DNA of 64,000 nt from assembly GCA_034430595.1 (NCBI GenBank), contig DAOUEL010000078.1:124001-188000 (forward strand), in the 5' to 3' direction. The stretch comes from E44-bin32 sp034430595 (GTDB lineage: Bacteria; Chloroflexota; Anaerolineae; Anaerolineales; E44-bin32). Below are positions 1 through 8,277 of this stretch, one piece after another (position 1 is the stretch's first letter; each line of letters opens with the position of its first letter). The notes under the pieces were generated by a model. The model ran no database searches. It had not been told where the DNA came from and saw nothing but the letters and a program-made list of their open reading frames with translations. The translations under genes and the position numbers were made by a program.

Positions 1-35
1 CGGTCGGCGCCGATCGGCGGCCGGAGCAAGCGTGA
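1..35 (+). CDS. possible 3' end of an upstream gene
   Basis: A reading frame open from the window edge ends in TGA at 33-35, overlapping the GTG start of the next gene as GTGA. Such overlaps are typical of translationally coupled genes. Only about ten codons are visible, so no product can be named, and chance openness is quite possible. Confidence 0.3.
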   Translation, partial: VGADRRPEQA

Positions 36-1531
36 AAGCACGCCTGCCGGCGGCGCTGGCATTAACGCTGGCGCTGCTTGCGACAGCCCTCACGGCCTAT
101 CTCTCTACAACCGTCTTCGAGCGCATTCCACACCTTGAGGATGAATTCGCCAATCTCTGGCAGGCTGAGGTATTTGTTCAAGGCAAGTTGAGCCTGCCCT
201 CTCCAGAAGCAACCCACTCTTATCTCGTGCCCTTCGTGGTCGACTACCAGGGCCAGCGCTTTGGCAAGTACCCGCCCGGCTGGCCGGCGGCGCTTTCGCT
301 CGGCGTGCGAGCAGGAGCGAGTTGGATGGTGAATCCACTGCTGGCCGGCCTGGCGGTCTGGCTCGCCTTCCGCCTCGCTTCGAAGCTGCTCGGCGAGTGG
401 CCGGGAGTCCTGGCGGCGCTGTTGCTGCTCAGCTCGCCGATGTTCCTGATGTTATCCAGTTCGATGATGTCGCACACTTTCAGCCTGGTCCTGGGGCTGA
501 TCTTCACCCTGGTATGGCTGGATCTCTTCCCACGCCAGGACCGGGCCCGGTTGAGACGAGCTGCGTCCACGTGCCTGCTTGTGGTCCTGGCCGGGCTGTC
601 GCTCGGTCTGCTGGCGTTGAGCAGGCCCTGGACGGCCGCCGCGCTGGCCACGCCCTTTGTGATCCATGGCGCTGTTCGATTGGTGCGTGGTGGAAAAAAT
701 GAACGCATCCAACTGCTGACGGTAGCCGGGCTGGCCGGCCTGCTGGCGGCATGTGTTCCGCTCTGGCAGTACGCCGTGACCGGGAGCCCATGGCTCAACC
801 CCTACACGCTTTGGTGGCCCTACGACCGCCTTGGTTTTGGACCTGGAATCGGGGTGACAGAGAGTGGACACAGCCTGTATTGGGCGCTGTACAACACCCG
901 CTTCAGTCTGCGGGCTGGACTGCACGACCTGTTCGGTTGGCCGTTCATCTCTTGGATCTTTTTACCCTTCGGACTGGTCGCGTTGCGGCATGACCGCCGG
1001 GCGTGGTTGCTGCTGGGCATCCCGCTGGCTCTGATCGCCTTTTATGCTGCGTACTGGATCGGATCCTGGCTGTTCGGGCCGCGATATTACGCCGAGGCGC
1101 TGCCGGCACTGGCACTTTTCAGCGCGGCCGGGATCGCTTGGCTCGGCGGGTGGATCGGAAGACGTACTTCAGCCCGGCACTTTCGAAGGCTGGCCATTTT
1201 TGGATTAACAACGCTGCTGCTGGTGGTTGATGCTCTCTGGTATATCCCGGCTCGTGTCGGCGGGATGCGCGGCCTGTACCATATCACCCGGGCGCCATCC
1301 GAACAGATCGCGGCGCAAAACCTGGGACACGCTCTGATCATCGTCCACGCCGATCGCTGGTTCCAGTATGCGCAGCTGCTGCCGCTCGTGCCGCCATTTT
1401 CGGACAGCGACTTGCGCATCGCCTGGAGCCGGAACGCGGAAACGGATGCGATCTTGAGTGAAGCGGAAGTCAATCGAACGATCTATGAGTACGATGTAGT
1501 GCGACACGAGCTAACGCTTCATACGCCGTGA
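32..1531 (+). CDS. membrane glycosyltransferase, GT39/ArnT-like
   Basis: This 499-aa polytopic membrane protein resembles lipid-linked-sugar glycosyltransferases (GT39/PMT/ArnT, GT-C fold), which transfer sugars from polyprenyl-phosphate donors outside the membrane. It has an N-terminal membrane segment, then an acidic DE pair near residue 36 in the first external loop, as in GT-C enzymes. The KYPPGWPAAL stretch and about ten hydrophobic helices follow, then a short soluble C-terminus. The start is GTG at 32; a stop codon overlapping it suggests an upstream partner gene. The acceptor cannot be predicted. The last codons run into the phoB promoter. Family assignment is fairly sure, substrate unknown. 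Confidence 0.7.
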   Translation: MKARLPAALALTLALLATALTAYLSTTVFERIPHLEDEFANLWQAEVFVQGKLSLPSPEATHSYLVPFVVDYQGQRFGKYPPGWPAALSLGVRAGASWMVNPLLAGLAVWLAFRLASKLLGEWPGVLAALLLLSSPMFLMLSSSMMSHTFSLVLGLIFTLVWLDLFPRQDRARLRRAASTCLLVVLAGLSLGLLALSRPWTAAALATPFVIHGAVRLVRGGKNERIQLLTVAGLAGLLAACVPLWQYAVTGSPWLNPYTLWWPYDRLGFGPGIGVTESGHSLYWALYNTRFSLRAGLHDLFGWPFISWIFLPFGLVALRHDRRAWLLLGIPLALIAFYAAYWIGSWLFGPRYYAEALPALALFSAAGIAWLGGWIGRRTSARHFRRLAIFGLTTLLLVVDALWYIPARVGGMRGLYHITRAPSEQIAAQNLGHALIIVHADRWFQYAQLLPLVPPFSDSDLRIAWSRNAETDAILSEAEVNRTIYEYDVVRHELTLHTP

Positions 1532-1534
1532 GTG

Positions 1535-1575
1535 CTAAGAAGTCTTAACCCTCCAGCTCGGTTTCTACCTATAAT
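1535..1575 (+). promoter_or_regulatory. phoB promoter with partial Pho-box-like repeats
   Basis: A perfect TATAAT lies at 1570-1575, six bases before the phoB ATG at 1582. Transcription would start at or next to the start codon, and there is no Shine-Dalgarno, so the mRNA is probably leaderless. Upstream, CTAAG (1535) and TTAAC (1545) sit 10 bp apart. They resemble the TTAA repeats before pstS, though only two are recognisable. Autoregulation by PhoB is an inference. Confidence 0.5.
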
Positions 1576-1581
1576 CTGTTC

Positions 1582-2259
1582 ATGCCGATGATCTTAATCG
1601 TCGAAGACGACGCTACGCTGCGCGAGACGATCGCCCTCAACTTGCGCTCGGAGGGTTATGAGGTTCAAACCGCCGGCGATGGTGAAACGGGGTTGAGGAG
1701 CGCACGTGAACTCTCACCTGATCTGATCATCCTCGACGTCATGCTGCCAGAATTAGATGGTCTGACGGTATGCCGGGTGCTGCGCAAGGAGAGCCAGGTG
1801 CCGATCATCTTGCTCACGGCGCGCGGCATGGAGACCGACAAGATTATCGGCCTGGAGAGCGGGGCTGATGATTACATCGTCAAACCATTCTCGTTGGGCG
1901 AATTCCTGGCCCGGGTCCGGGCTGCACTGCGGCGGGGAGAGACGGTGCAGCCTGGAACCGAAATCCAGGCGGGTGAACTGCGCCTGGATTTGATCGCCCG
2001 GCGGGCGTTCCGGGGTGAGGGCGAACTTCAACTTGCGCCGCGCGAATTCGAACTGCTGGCAATTTTGATGCAAAACCCAGGTGCCGTTCTTACGCGTGAG
2101 ACTCTGCTTGCTCGGGTTTGGGGCTCGGATTACCTCGGTGACCCACGCACGGTAGATGTCCATATCCGCTGGCTGCGTGAGAAGATCGAGCCCGATCCTT
2201 CTCAGCCCGAACACATTCATACTGTGCGCGGGGCCGGCTACCGCTTCGAGCGATCATGA
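1582..2259 (+). CDS. phoB: phosphate-regulon response regulator, PhoB/OmpR family
   Basis: A 225-aa two-domain response regulator. The receiver domain (1-120) has the acidic pair E8-D9-D10, phosphoacceptor D52 in LDVML, T79 in LLTARG and K101 in VKPF. The C-terminal winged helix (about 128-223) is OmpR type, with RTVDVHIRWLREKI and a VRGAGYRF ending. It should bind direct repeats near target promoters after phosphorylation by the kinase next door. Its stop overlaps the kinase start (ATGA), so the pair is coupled. The pst operon and Pho-box-like repeats downstream support PhoB over other OmpR-type regulators. ATG at 1582 is chosen because a TATAAT lies six bases upstream. Confidence 0.85.
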   Translation: MPMILIVEDDATLRETIALNLRSEGYEVQTAGDGETGLRSARELSPDLIILDVMLPELDGLTVCRVLRKESQVPIILLTARGMETDKIIGLESGADDYIVKPFSLGEFLARVRAALRRGETVQPGTEIQAGELRLDLIARRAFRGEGELQLAPREFELLAILMQNPGAVLTRETLLARVWGSDYLGDPRTVDVHIRWLREKIEPDPSQPEHIHTVRGAGYRFERS

Positions 2260-3410
2260 TCCATCCGCTCTGGCTGGTAGCTGTGGGATTGGTCGCCCTG
2301 CTTGCGGCCGGGCTCTGGCAGCGTGAGCGCCGGAAACTCCAGGATTTCGAGCGCCAATTCAGGCGTGAAACCCAAGAAATGGCTGCCAACCTGGCGCGTA
2401 TCGAGAGTGAGAGCAGCCAGATGGTCGCCGCTCTCGGCAGCAGCCCTTATCCACTCATCGTTGTTGACCAGAATCTGGACGTCCGTTTTATTACCCGGCA
2501 TGCGGCAGATCACTTCGGGCCATACCAGCACGGCATGAGCCTGATCAGCCTGACCCGTACGACGGCACTCGAGCAAATTGCCCGGGACGCATGGGAGATC
2601 GGGCCAGAAGGAGACCTGGAGCGAACGATCCGCATCACGGATAAACCATATCTGGTGCGGGCAAAAGCCGCCGCTGGCTACATCGGGATCTCGCTCGAGG
2701 ATATCTCTGAAATGCAGCGCTTGAGCCGGGCCCGGCAGGATATGATCGCCAACCTTTCGCACGAACTGCGAACTCCGATTGCTTCGATTCGACTGCTGGC
2801 CGAAACGCTGATCAGCCCGGCCGGGAAGGCACCACAAGTCGCAAGCGATTTGACCCAGAAGATTGTCTCCGAGGTGGACGTGCTTGAGCAGATGACGCAG
2901 GAGATGCTCGACCTGTCCTCGATTGAGTCAGGACAGCAGCCCATCAAGCTCGTGACGATTCCGCTCTCTGAAATTCTCACCAATCCGCTGGCACGATTGG
3001 AAGATCAGGCAGCCCGCAAGCAGATCGAGATCAAAATCAAAGACTCCGGCAGGTTGAAGATTCTCGCCGACAGGGCACTGGCTGAACGGGCGGTGCTCAA
3101 CGTTCTGCACAACGCGATCAAGTTTTCGGCTGAAAAGGGAGTCGTCAGCATCTCGGCCGTCGGCGACAAACCAGGCTCGATGGTGACGCTGGCAATCCAG
3201 GACAGCGGTCCGGGGATCCACCCTGAAGACCTGGCGCGCATCTTCGAACGCTTCTACCGCACAGATCGCGCCCGCGCCACCCCTGGCACTGGCCTGGGTT
3301 TGTCGATCGCGCACCACATAATGCGTGCCCACGGCGGAAGCATTGAGGCCGAGAACCTGCGTCCCCCGGCCACCGGGGCCGTCTTCCATCTCAACTTCCG
3401 CGCCGGCTGA
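2256..3410 (+). CDS. phoR: phosphate-regulon sensor histidine kinase, PhoR-like
   Basis: A 384-aa kinase with one N-terminal membrane helix (about 4-20), a charged linker, a PAS-like region (about 55-150), a HisKA domain with phosphoacceptor H169 in NLSHELRTP, and a HATPase domain. The ATPase shows the N box (LHNAIKFS), G1 box (DSGPGI), F box (FERFYR) and G2 box (GTGLGLSI). There is no periplasmic sensor, as in PhoR proteins that sense through the Pst transporter and PhoU. The gene overlaps phoB by 4 bp. About 50 bp after its stop comes a Pho-box-like array, so later genes likely have their own promoter. Confidence 0.85.
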   Translation: MIHPLWLVAVGLVALLAAGLWQRERRKLQDFERQFRRETQEMAANLARIESESSQMVAALGSSPYPLIVVDQNLDVRFITRHAADHFGPYQHGMSLISLTRTTALEQIARDAWEIGPEGDLERTIRITDKPYLVRAKAAAGYIGISLEDISEMQRLSRARQDMIANLSHELRTPIASIRLLAETLISPAGKAPQVASDLTQKIVSEVDVLEQMTQEMLDLSSIESGQQPIKLVTIPLSEILTNPLARLEDQAARKQIEIKIKDSGRLKILADRALAERAVLNVLHNAIKFSAEKGVVSISAVGDKPGSMVTLAIQDSGPGIHPEDLARIFERFYRTDRARATPGTGLGLSIAHHIMRAHGGSIEAENLRPPATGAVFHLNFRAG

Positions 3411-3457
3411 TTAAGCGTAAAGCTTCTCCCCAACCAGTTCAAAAAGCTTCATTTGAA

Positions 3458-3510
3458 TTAAGGATGGTTAACCGTCCCTTGAAACATGCTTAAAGTCTCT
3501 ACGCTATGTT
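3458..3510 (+). promoter_or_regulatory. Pho-box-like array and -10 box (copy 1)
   Basis: Four TTAA-like pentamers lie in the same orientation: TTAAG at 3458, TTAAC at 3468, TTGAA at 3479 and TTAAA at 3490, spaced 10, 11 and 11 bp. The last starts 15 bp before a -10-like TATGTT (3505-3510). The array before pstS has the same spacings and the same distance to its -10. The repeat period of about one helical turn fits tandem binding by a PhoB/PhoP-type regulator replacing a -35 box. PhoB binding is inferred. Confidence 0.65.
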
Positions 3511-3516
3511 AGAAGC

Positions 3517-3594
3517 ATGGAAAACGAAAATCTTAACTCCCTGGTTGTAAAGAATTCCCCAACCCCGGCGATTCTCGCTGGGCGGGCCAGCTAA
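3517..3594 (+). CDS. possible leaderless 25-aa peptide
   Basis: An ATG lies six bases after the -10-like TATGTT of the Pho-box promoter. This is the same geometry as the probable leaderless phoB start. It opens 25 codons (MENENLNSLVVKNS, then a Pro/Ala/Gly-rich end) before TAA. No Shine-Dalgarno is present and none would be needed on a leaderless mRNA. It could be a small protein, a leader peptide for the zinc-ribbon gene downstream, or chance. No homologue is recognised. Confidence 0.3.
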   Translation: MENENLNSLVVKNSPTPAILAGRAS

Positions 3595-3731
3595 AAAACA
3601 ATTGACAACTGCCTCGGGAGCATCGGTGATCAACAAGCGGGAATGGCGCTCTACAGCATGGCGGTGTCCGCAGCAGGTCGGCCGGGCTCGATCTCGTGGA
3701 GTCGCACCCTGTGGGCGGTGGGAGCCCTGGC

Positions 3732-3971
3732 GTGATTGAAGCGACCAACGATATTCTCCATGGCAAAGGGATCGAACTTCGCTGCCCCGTATGCCATGCA
3801 AAGTTATCTGAGTTTGAATCGCGACCACTCGGGAGCAACATCCAGCTAGAAGGAAGCTGTCCACCTTGCCGCGCCCGGATCTTCGCGATCCGGCGCTCTC
3901 CTGCATGGACCGAAAAACGGCCGGTGGGGAGCAGGCAGTGCGTTCTGGATATTATCGATCAGGCCGCTTGA
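3732..3971 (+). CDS. small zinc-ribbon protein
   Basis: A 79-aa frame from GTG 3732, with GGTGGGAG upstream as a possible ribosome site. It has two well-spaced CxxC knuckles: CPVC near residues 18-21 and CPPC near 43-46, each followed by a basic/hydrophobic strand (HAKL, RARIF). This is the pattern of small zinc ribbons such as the phage Mu Com-like family, which bind RNA or mediate protein contacts. It sits between phoR and pstS, downstream of a Pho-box-like promoter, so it may be phosphate regulated. An upstream GTG at 3696 would add 12 residues. The knuckle pairing makes a chance frame less likely, but homology is unproven. Confidence 0.45.
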   Translation: MIEATNDILHGKGIELRCPVCHAKLSEFESRPLGSNIQLEGSCPPCRARIFAIRRSPAWTEKRPVGSRQCVLDIIDQAA

Positions 3972-4005
3972 GTCGGCTGGCTTTCTCTCTCTATCCCCCC
4001 AGGGG

Positions 4006-4032
4006 CACCTGCAGCGCCGACCGCAGCAGGTG
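4006..4032 (+). terminator. stem-loop before the pstS promoter
   Basis: CACCTGC (4006-4012) pairs with GCAGGTG (4026-4032) across a 13-base loop, ending nine bases before the pstS Pho-box array. It is followed only by TTCTT, so it is a weak candidate for the end of the small upstream transcript. Confidence 0.3.
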
Positions 4033-4040
4033 TTCTTGGG

Positions 4041-4093
4041 TTAAGGAAGCTTAATCGAACCTTGACCTGCCCTTAAGTGATCCCAATTATCCT
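4041..4093 (+). promoter_or_regulatory. Pho-box-like array and -10 box before pstS (copy 2)
   Basis: TTAAG (4041), TTAAT (4051), TTGAC (4062) and TTAAG (4073) repeat at 10, 11 and 11 bp. The last starts 15 bp before a -10-like TATCCT (4088-4093). Geometry is identical to the 3458-3510 array, including TTGA as third repeat. A leader of about 30 bases leads to AGGAGG at 4118-4123 and the pstS ATG. Phosphate-starvation activation by the neighbouring PhoB is the obvious model. Confidence 0.7.
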
Positions 4094-4132
4094 ACGATGA
4101 GATTCCAAAACATCCTGAGGAGGATTTGAAGC

Positions 4133-5320
4133 ATGTCACATAAGCGTTCAGTTCTGGTTATCGGTCTCCTTCTAACTCTCGTGCTCTCCGCTTGTGGCTC
4201 GCAACCAACGGCAGTGGCCACCGTTGAAGTGACACGAATGGTGGAAGGGACGCCACAGGTCGTTGTTATTACGGCGACTCCAGAAGCACAGGCACCGGCC
4301 GGATCGATCCAGATCAACGGTGCCGGGGCAACCTTCCCGCTTCCGGTCTACACCGAGTGGACCTATGCCTACCAGTACGTTGATCCTTCGGTTTCGATCA
4401 ACTACCAGGGCATCGGCTCAGGTGGTGGTAAGAAGGCCATCGTCGACCGGACGGTCGATTTTGCCGGCTCCGACTCGCTCCTGAAGGACGAGGAATACAC
4501 CGCCGGTGGTGACTTGCAGATGTACCCAATGATCGCCGGCGCGGTTGTCCCGATCTACAATATCGAAGGTGTCACCAGTGATAATCCGGTGCTGGTTCTC
4601 AGTCGTGAAGTTCTGGTCGGGATCTTCGAGGGTTCAATCAGCTCCTGGAACGATCCAGCGATTGTCGCGCTCAACCCTTTGCTGGCTGATAAGCTGCCGA
4701 ATGCGACGATAACCGCTGCCCATCGCTCGGATGGATCCGGTACCACCGAAATTTTCACCAAGGCGCTCGCTTCCTTCAGTTCCGATTGGGCAGCCAATGT
4801 CGGTGCCGGTTCGTCGGTCGAATGGCCGGTTGACAAGGCCGGCAACGGTGTGGGAGGCAAGGGCAACCAGGGCGTGGCCGCTGCAGTTCAGAACACGTCC
4901 AACAGCGTCGGCTACGTCGAACTATCCTACGCGGTTTCAAACAAGATCGCCTTCGCCCAGATGATTAACAAGGCGGGCAACGCGGTCACGGCTGATGTGG
5001 CCAGCTTACAATCTGCGATGGCCGATTTCGCCGGGAGCTTTAGCGATCGCCTGACCACGGACATCGTCGATGGCTCCGGAGCCGGATCATGGCCAATTTC
5101 GGGCTACACCTATCTTGTCCTGCATACGTCGAGCATGGAAGACTGCGCCAAGGCAGTTAAGCTGCTTGAGTACGTCCACTGGACGCTGACAGATGCTGGC
5201 GCCGCTCAACGTGCATCAGATCTTGGCTACGCAGTGCTGCCGGAAGCGGTACAGCAGCAGGTGCTATCAAAGTTGGGTGAAGTCAGCTGTAATGGCAGCC
5301 CGGTTATGAGTGGGGGTTAG
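4133..5320 (+). CDS. pstS: phosphate ABC transporter, phosphate-binding lipoprotein
   Basis: A 395-aa PstS captures phosphate outside the membrane and delivers it to PstC-PstA. The N-terminus is a lipoprotein signal (basic MSHKR, hydrophobic stretch, lipobox LSAC with Cys near residue 21), followed by a Thr/Val/Ala-rich tether to about residue 60. The mature domain begins with the PstS signature GAGATFPLPVYTEW. It contains the phosphate-site segments QGIGSGGGKKAI and DFAGSD, and RSDGSGTTEIF, the usual loop contacting phosphate. Strong AGGAGG upstream. It heads the pst operon. A stem-loop after the stop probably lets it be made in excess over the permeases. Confidence 0.93.
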   Translation: MSHKRSVLVIGLLLTLVLSACGSQPTAVATVEVTRMVEGTPQVVVITATPEAQAPAGSIQINGAGATFPLPVYTEWTYAYQYVDPSVSINYQGIGSGGGKKAIVDRTVDFAGSDSLLKDEEYTAGGDLQMYPMIAGAVVPIYNIEGVTSDNPVLVLSREVLVGIFEGSISSWNDPAIVALNPLLADKLPNATITAAHRSDGSGTTEIFTKALASFSSDWAANVGAGSSVEWPVDKAGNGVGGKGNQGVAAAVQNTSNSVGYVELSYAVSNKIAFAQMINKAGNAVTADVASLQSAMADFAGSFSDRLTTDIVDGSGAGSWPISGYTYLVLHTSSMEDCAKAVKLLEYVHWTLTDAGAAQRASDLGYAVLPEAVQQQVLSKLGEVSCNGSPVMSGG

Positions 5321-5353
5321 ACCTCCAGAGTAACCAGGCCTTGAAACCCATAA

Positions 5354-5381
5354 GGGGAACCCGGGACCAGGCGGGTTCCCC
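5354..5381 (+). terminator. intercistronic stem-loop between pstS and pstC
   Basis: GGGGAACCCG (5354-5363) and CGGGTTCCCC (5372-5381) form a perfect 10-bp stem with an 8-base loop. No T tract follows, so it is more likely an mRNA-stabilising or partial-attenuation element than a full terminator. It would raise binding protein over permease, a common arrangement in ABC importer operons. Confidence 0.65.
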
Positions 5382-5416
5382 TGCGAGTATTCCTGCGCCA
5401 GCTTGGAGATAAAAGG

Positions 5417-6430
5417 TTGAAGGCCACAAAGTACGCAAAAAACAATCTCTTCGCAAGAGCGAGGCAGCGGTTTGTGGATGGATGGAAGCATGGCGATACG
5501 CTATGGCGTCTATTGATCGCCCTGACCGCCGCCGCCGTACTTGTTTTAATCCTGGCAATCGGCTGGCTTCTATGGCGGGACTCATCGGCTGCGCGACAGG
5601 AGTTTGGAGTTTCCTTTGTGCTGCCGACATCAGACGCCTCCTGGAATCCCGTCTTCGATAAATTTCAAGCCTGGCCATTTATTTATGGCACTCTTCAAAC
5701 CTCCTTCGTCGCTCTGCTGATAGCCATCCCGGTCAGCCTGGGAATTGCTATTTTCTTGGCCGAACTCAGTCCGGCCTGGCTGCGCACACCGCTGGGCTGG
5801 ATGATCGAGCTGCTGGCCGCCATCCCCAGCGTGGTCTATGGATTGTGGGGCATCTTTGTATTCCTCCCGGCTGTCGTCACGCCGCTGGGCGACGCGCTGG
5901 GGCAAGCCTTCGGCGGCATACCCGGCTTAGGCGTCTTTTTTGCTGGGTTGATTCCACAGAGCGGATCGAGCCGCCTGGCTGCCAGTCTCATCCTGGCGAT
6001 TATGATCGTTCCCACAATTGCGGCCGTCAGCCGGGATGTCTTTCTGGCAATCCCGGGTGCTCAGCGCGAAGCAGCGATGGCCTTGGGCGCCACATCTTGG
6101 GAGATGATCTGGCAAGTCCTTATCCCCTATGGGTTGTCGGGTATTTTGGGCGCCGTAATTCTTGGCCTCGGCCGGGCTCTGGGCGAGACCATGGCTGTAA
6201 CGATGGTGATCGGAAACAGTATCGAAGGCTCGCTCTCGTTGCTCCGGCCCGGCTACACCATGTCGAGCATCATCGCCAATGAGTTCGCCGAAGCCGTTAC
6301 CGAGCTGCATACCCAGGCCCTGGTTGAAATCGGTCTGGTTCTTTTTATCATGACGCTGCTGCTCAACATCGTGGCACGGTTTTTGGTCTGGCGAGTGGCA
6401 CGCCGCACCCCACAGGAGGTGCGTGCATGA
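5417..6430 (+). CDS. pstC: phosphate ABC transporter permease PstC
   Basis: A 337-aa inner-membrane permease, one of the two channel subunits. The TTG start at 5417 is supported by GGAGAT six bases upstream and by a normal PstC N-terminus (basic region, then a helix near 35-53). About six helices follow. The cytoplasmic EAA loop is present around REAAMALGATSWEMIWQVLIPYGLSGILGA, and GRALGETMAVTMVIGN is the PstC/PstA signature. The stop overlaps the pstA start by 4 bp (ATGA), giving translational coupling. Only the start codon is uncertain. Confidence 0.92.
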   Translation: MKATKYAKNNLFARARQRFVDGWKHGDTLWRLLIALTAAAVLVLILAIGWLLWRDSSAARQEFGVSFVLPTSDASWNPVFDKFQAWPFIYGTLQTSFVALLIAIPVSLGIAIFLAELSPAWLRTPLGWMIELLAAIPSVVYGLWGIFVFLPAVVTPLGDALGQAFGGIPGLGVFFAGLIPQSGSSRLAASLILAIMIVPTIAAVSRDVFLAIPGAQREAAMALGATSWEMIWQVLIPYGLSGILGAVILGLGRALGETMAVTMVIGNSIEGSLSLLRPGYTMSSIIANEFAEAVTELHTQALVEIGLVLFIMTLLLNIVARFLVWRVARRTPQEVRA

Positions 6431-7380
6431 CAACTTCAACAATGCCAGCGAAGCGCCAGATTGTATTCAGTGAGGCTAGATTCGCCCGCCGCAGAATCGT
6501 AAACCTGATCATGCTCGGTCTGACAGGGGCAATGGCATTGCTTGCGCTTGTCCCGTTGATCTGGATTACTACCTACGTTATCTTGCGCGGGGGCAGCTCG
6601 ATTAACGTCAGTTTCTTTACTCAGGCGCCGCGGCCATTAGGGGTGGCTGGCGGGGGCGTATTACATGCCATTCAGGGCACCTTTATTCTGACGGCATTGG
6701 CCGGGGTCTTCGCCATACCGCCCGGTGTGCTGGCCGCGGTCTACGCCGCGCGAAATCCAAACACGCCGTTGGGTATCGCGGTGCGTTTTTCAACCGACGT
6801 GCTTTCGGGTGTGCCGTCGATTGTGGTCGGCCTGTTTGGCTACGCTCTCATCGTCAAGACTCAGGGGCATTACTCGGCCCTGGCTGGTGGGCTCGCCCTG
6901 GCAATCCTGATGCTGCCAATCGTTGTGCGCACGACAGAAGAAATGATCAAACTCGTCCCGCATACGCTGCGCGAGGGCTCTCTCGCCTTGGGAGCGGCTG
7001 AGTGGAAAACAACCCTGAGGGTCGTCCTGCCAGCGGCTATGAACGGCATCATCACCGGGTTGATGCTAGGTCTTGCGCGCGCCTCTGGTGAGACGGCGCC
7101 GCTCTTGTTTACGGCGCTGGGGAATGAACGCTACGATGCATTTCGCATCATCAAAAGTGGAATTCAAACGGGCCAGAACCCGCTGTCGATCCTCAATATG
7201 CTTGTTGAACAGCCGATTGATTCGCTCCCGCTCACGCTATGGAAGTATGCCCAGCAGCCTTACCCAGAACGAATTAACCAGGCTTGGGGAGTTGCGCTGG
7301 TCTTGATGGCTATCGTGCTGCTGACTAATGTTAGTGCGAAGCTTTGGGTCACCAGGCGAGCCGGACAGTTGAAGGGGTAG
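6427..7380 (+). CDS. pstA: phosphate ABC transporter permease PstA
   Basis: A 317-aa membrane subunit pairing with PstC. It has about six helices, an EAA loop (REGSLALGAAEWKTTLRVVLPAAMNGIITG) that docks on the PstB ATPase, and the signature LARASGETAPLLFTALGN. It starts within the pstC stop (ATGA at 6427) and ends 4 bp before pstB, so equal expression of the membrane subunits and ATPase is expected. Length and motifs are standard. Confidence 0.93.
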   Translation: MTTSTMPAKRQIVFSEARFARRRIVNLIMLGLTGAMALLALVPLIWITTYVILRGGSSINVSFFTQAPRPLGVAGGGVLHAIQGTFILTALAGVFAIPPGVLAAVYAARNPNTPLGIAVRFSTDVLSGVPSIVVGLFGYALIVKTQGHYSALAGGLALAILMLPIVVRTTEEMIKLVPHTLREGSLALGAAEWKTTLRVVLPAAMNGIITGLMLGLARASGETAPLLFTALGNERYDAFRIIKSGIQTGQNPLSILNMLVEQPIDSLPLTLWKYAQQPYPERINQAWGVALVLMAIVLLTNVSAKLWVTRRAGQLKG

Positions 7381-7384
7381 TCAG

Positions 7385-8254
7385 ATGGTAAAGCAATTAT
7401 ATGGAGAACTCGACGTGGAAAATAATAAGCCTGCGATAAAGGGGTTAGCAGTCAAGGAAACGGTCGAAGAGGTGCTTGCCTCGCTCGAGATGAAGATGGA
7501 AATGTCAGATGTCTCTGTCTTCTACGGTAATTTCAGAGCCCTGGCAGGCGTCTCGCTAAAAATTCCTACTCAAAGGATTACAGCCATCATCGGCCCTTCC
7601 GGCTGCGGGAAATCGACTCTTTTACGTTCCTTCAACCGCATGAACGATTTGACCCCGAACATCCGAACAGAAGGCGATGTGCTCCTCGACAGCCGGAATA
7701 TCTATGCCCCGGGAATCGATGTCGTGGATGTCCGGCGTCGGATTGGCATGGTCTTCCAGCGCCCCAACCCGTTTCCGAAGAGCATCTACGACAATGTGGC
7801 CTATGGACCGCGGCTTTACGGGATTCGCCGTCACTCCGAGTTGGACGAAATCGTTGAGGGAAGCCTGCGCCAGGCAGCTCTGTGGGAGGAGGTCAAAGAC
7901 AAACTGCACCATTCCGGCCTGGCCCTCTCCGGCGGCCAGCAGCAGCGGTTGTGCATCGCCCGCGCGCTGGCAGTCGAGCCAGAAGTGATCCTGATGGATG
8001 AACCGGCTTCGGCCCTGGATCCGGTCGCTACGCTGCGGATTGAAGAACTGATGCATAACCTGGTGGAGCAGTACACGATCGTCATCGTCACTCATAATAT
8101 GCAGCAGGCAGCGCGTGTTTCAGACTTCACCGGTATGATGATGATGCGTGATGATCGTGCCGGCGAATTGATCGAGTTCGATCGGACTGACCTGATCTTC
8201 ACCCGCCCGGAGGATAAACGAACCGAAGATTATGTCACCGGACGTTTTGGCTAG
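7385..8254 (+). CDS. pstB: phosphate ABC transporter ATP-binding protein PstB
   Basis: A 289-aa cytoplasmic ATPase powering PstSCA. Motifs seen: Walker A GPSGCGKST, Q loop in MVFQRPNPFPKSIYDN, signature LSGGQQQRLCIARALA, Walker B VILMDEPASALDP, and switch His in IVTHNMQQA. The core starts only near residue 38 (MSDVSVFYG). The preceding 35-40 residues are an acidic extension absent from typical PstB. An internal ATG (near 7493-7502) would give a normal length, but AGGGG sits seven bases before 7385, so the longer form is kept. Confidence 0.92.
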   Translation: MVKQLYGELDVENNKPAIKGLAVKETVEEVLASLEMKMEMSDVSVFYGNFRALAGVSLKIPTQRITAIIGPSGCGKSTLLRSFNRMNDLTPNIRTEGDVLLDSRNIYAPGIDVVDVRRRIGMVFQRPNPFPKSIYDNVAYGPRLYGIRRHSELDEIVEGSLRQAALWEEVKDKLHHSGLALSGGQQQRLCIARALAVEPEVILMDEPASALDPVATLRIEELMHNLVEQYTIVIVTHNMQQAARVSDFTGMMMMRDDRAGELIEFDRTDLIFTRPEDKRTEDYVTGRFG

Positions 8255-8277
8255 ATCTCTGCCCGAGGGTTGACAAG

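Noticed and set aside
3602..3630. TTGACA at 3602-3607 as a -35 box
   Set aside because: No acceptable -10 hexamer lies 15-19 bp downstream.
3499..3906. Minus-strand 135-aa frame between phoR and pstS
   Set aside because: Composition is Arg/Ser/Gly-rich shadow type, and it runs antisense through the Pho-box promoter and the zinc-ribbon frame.
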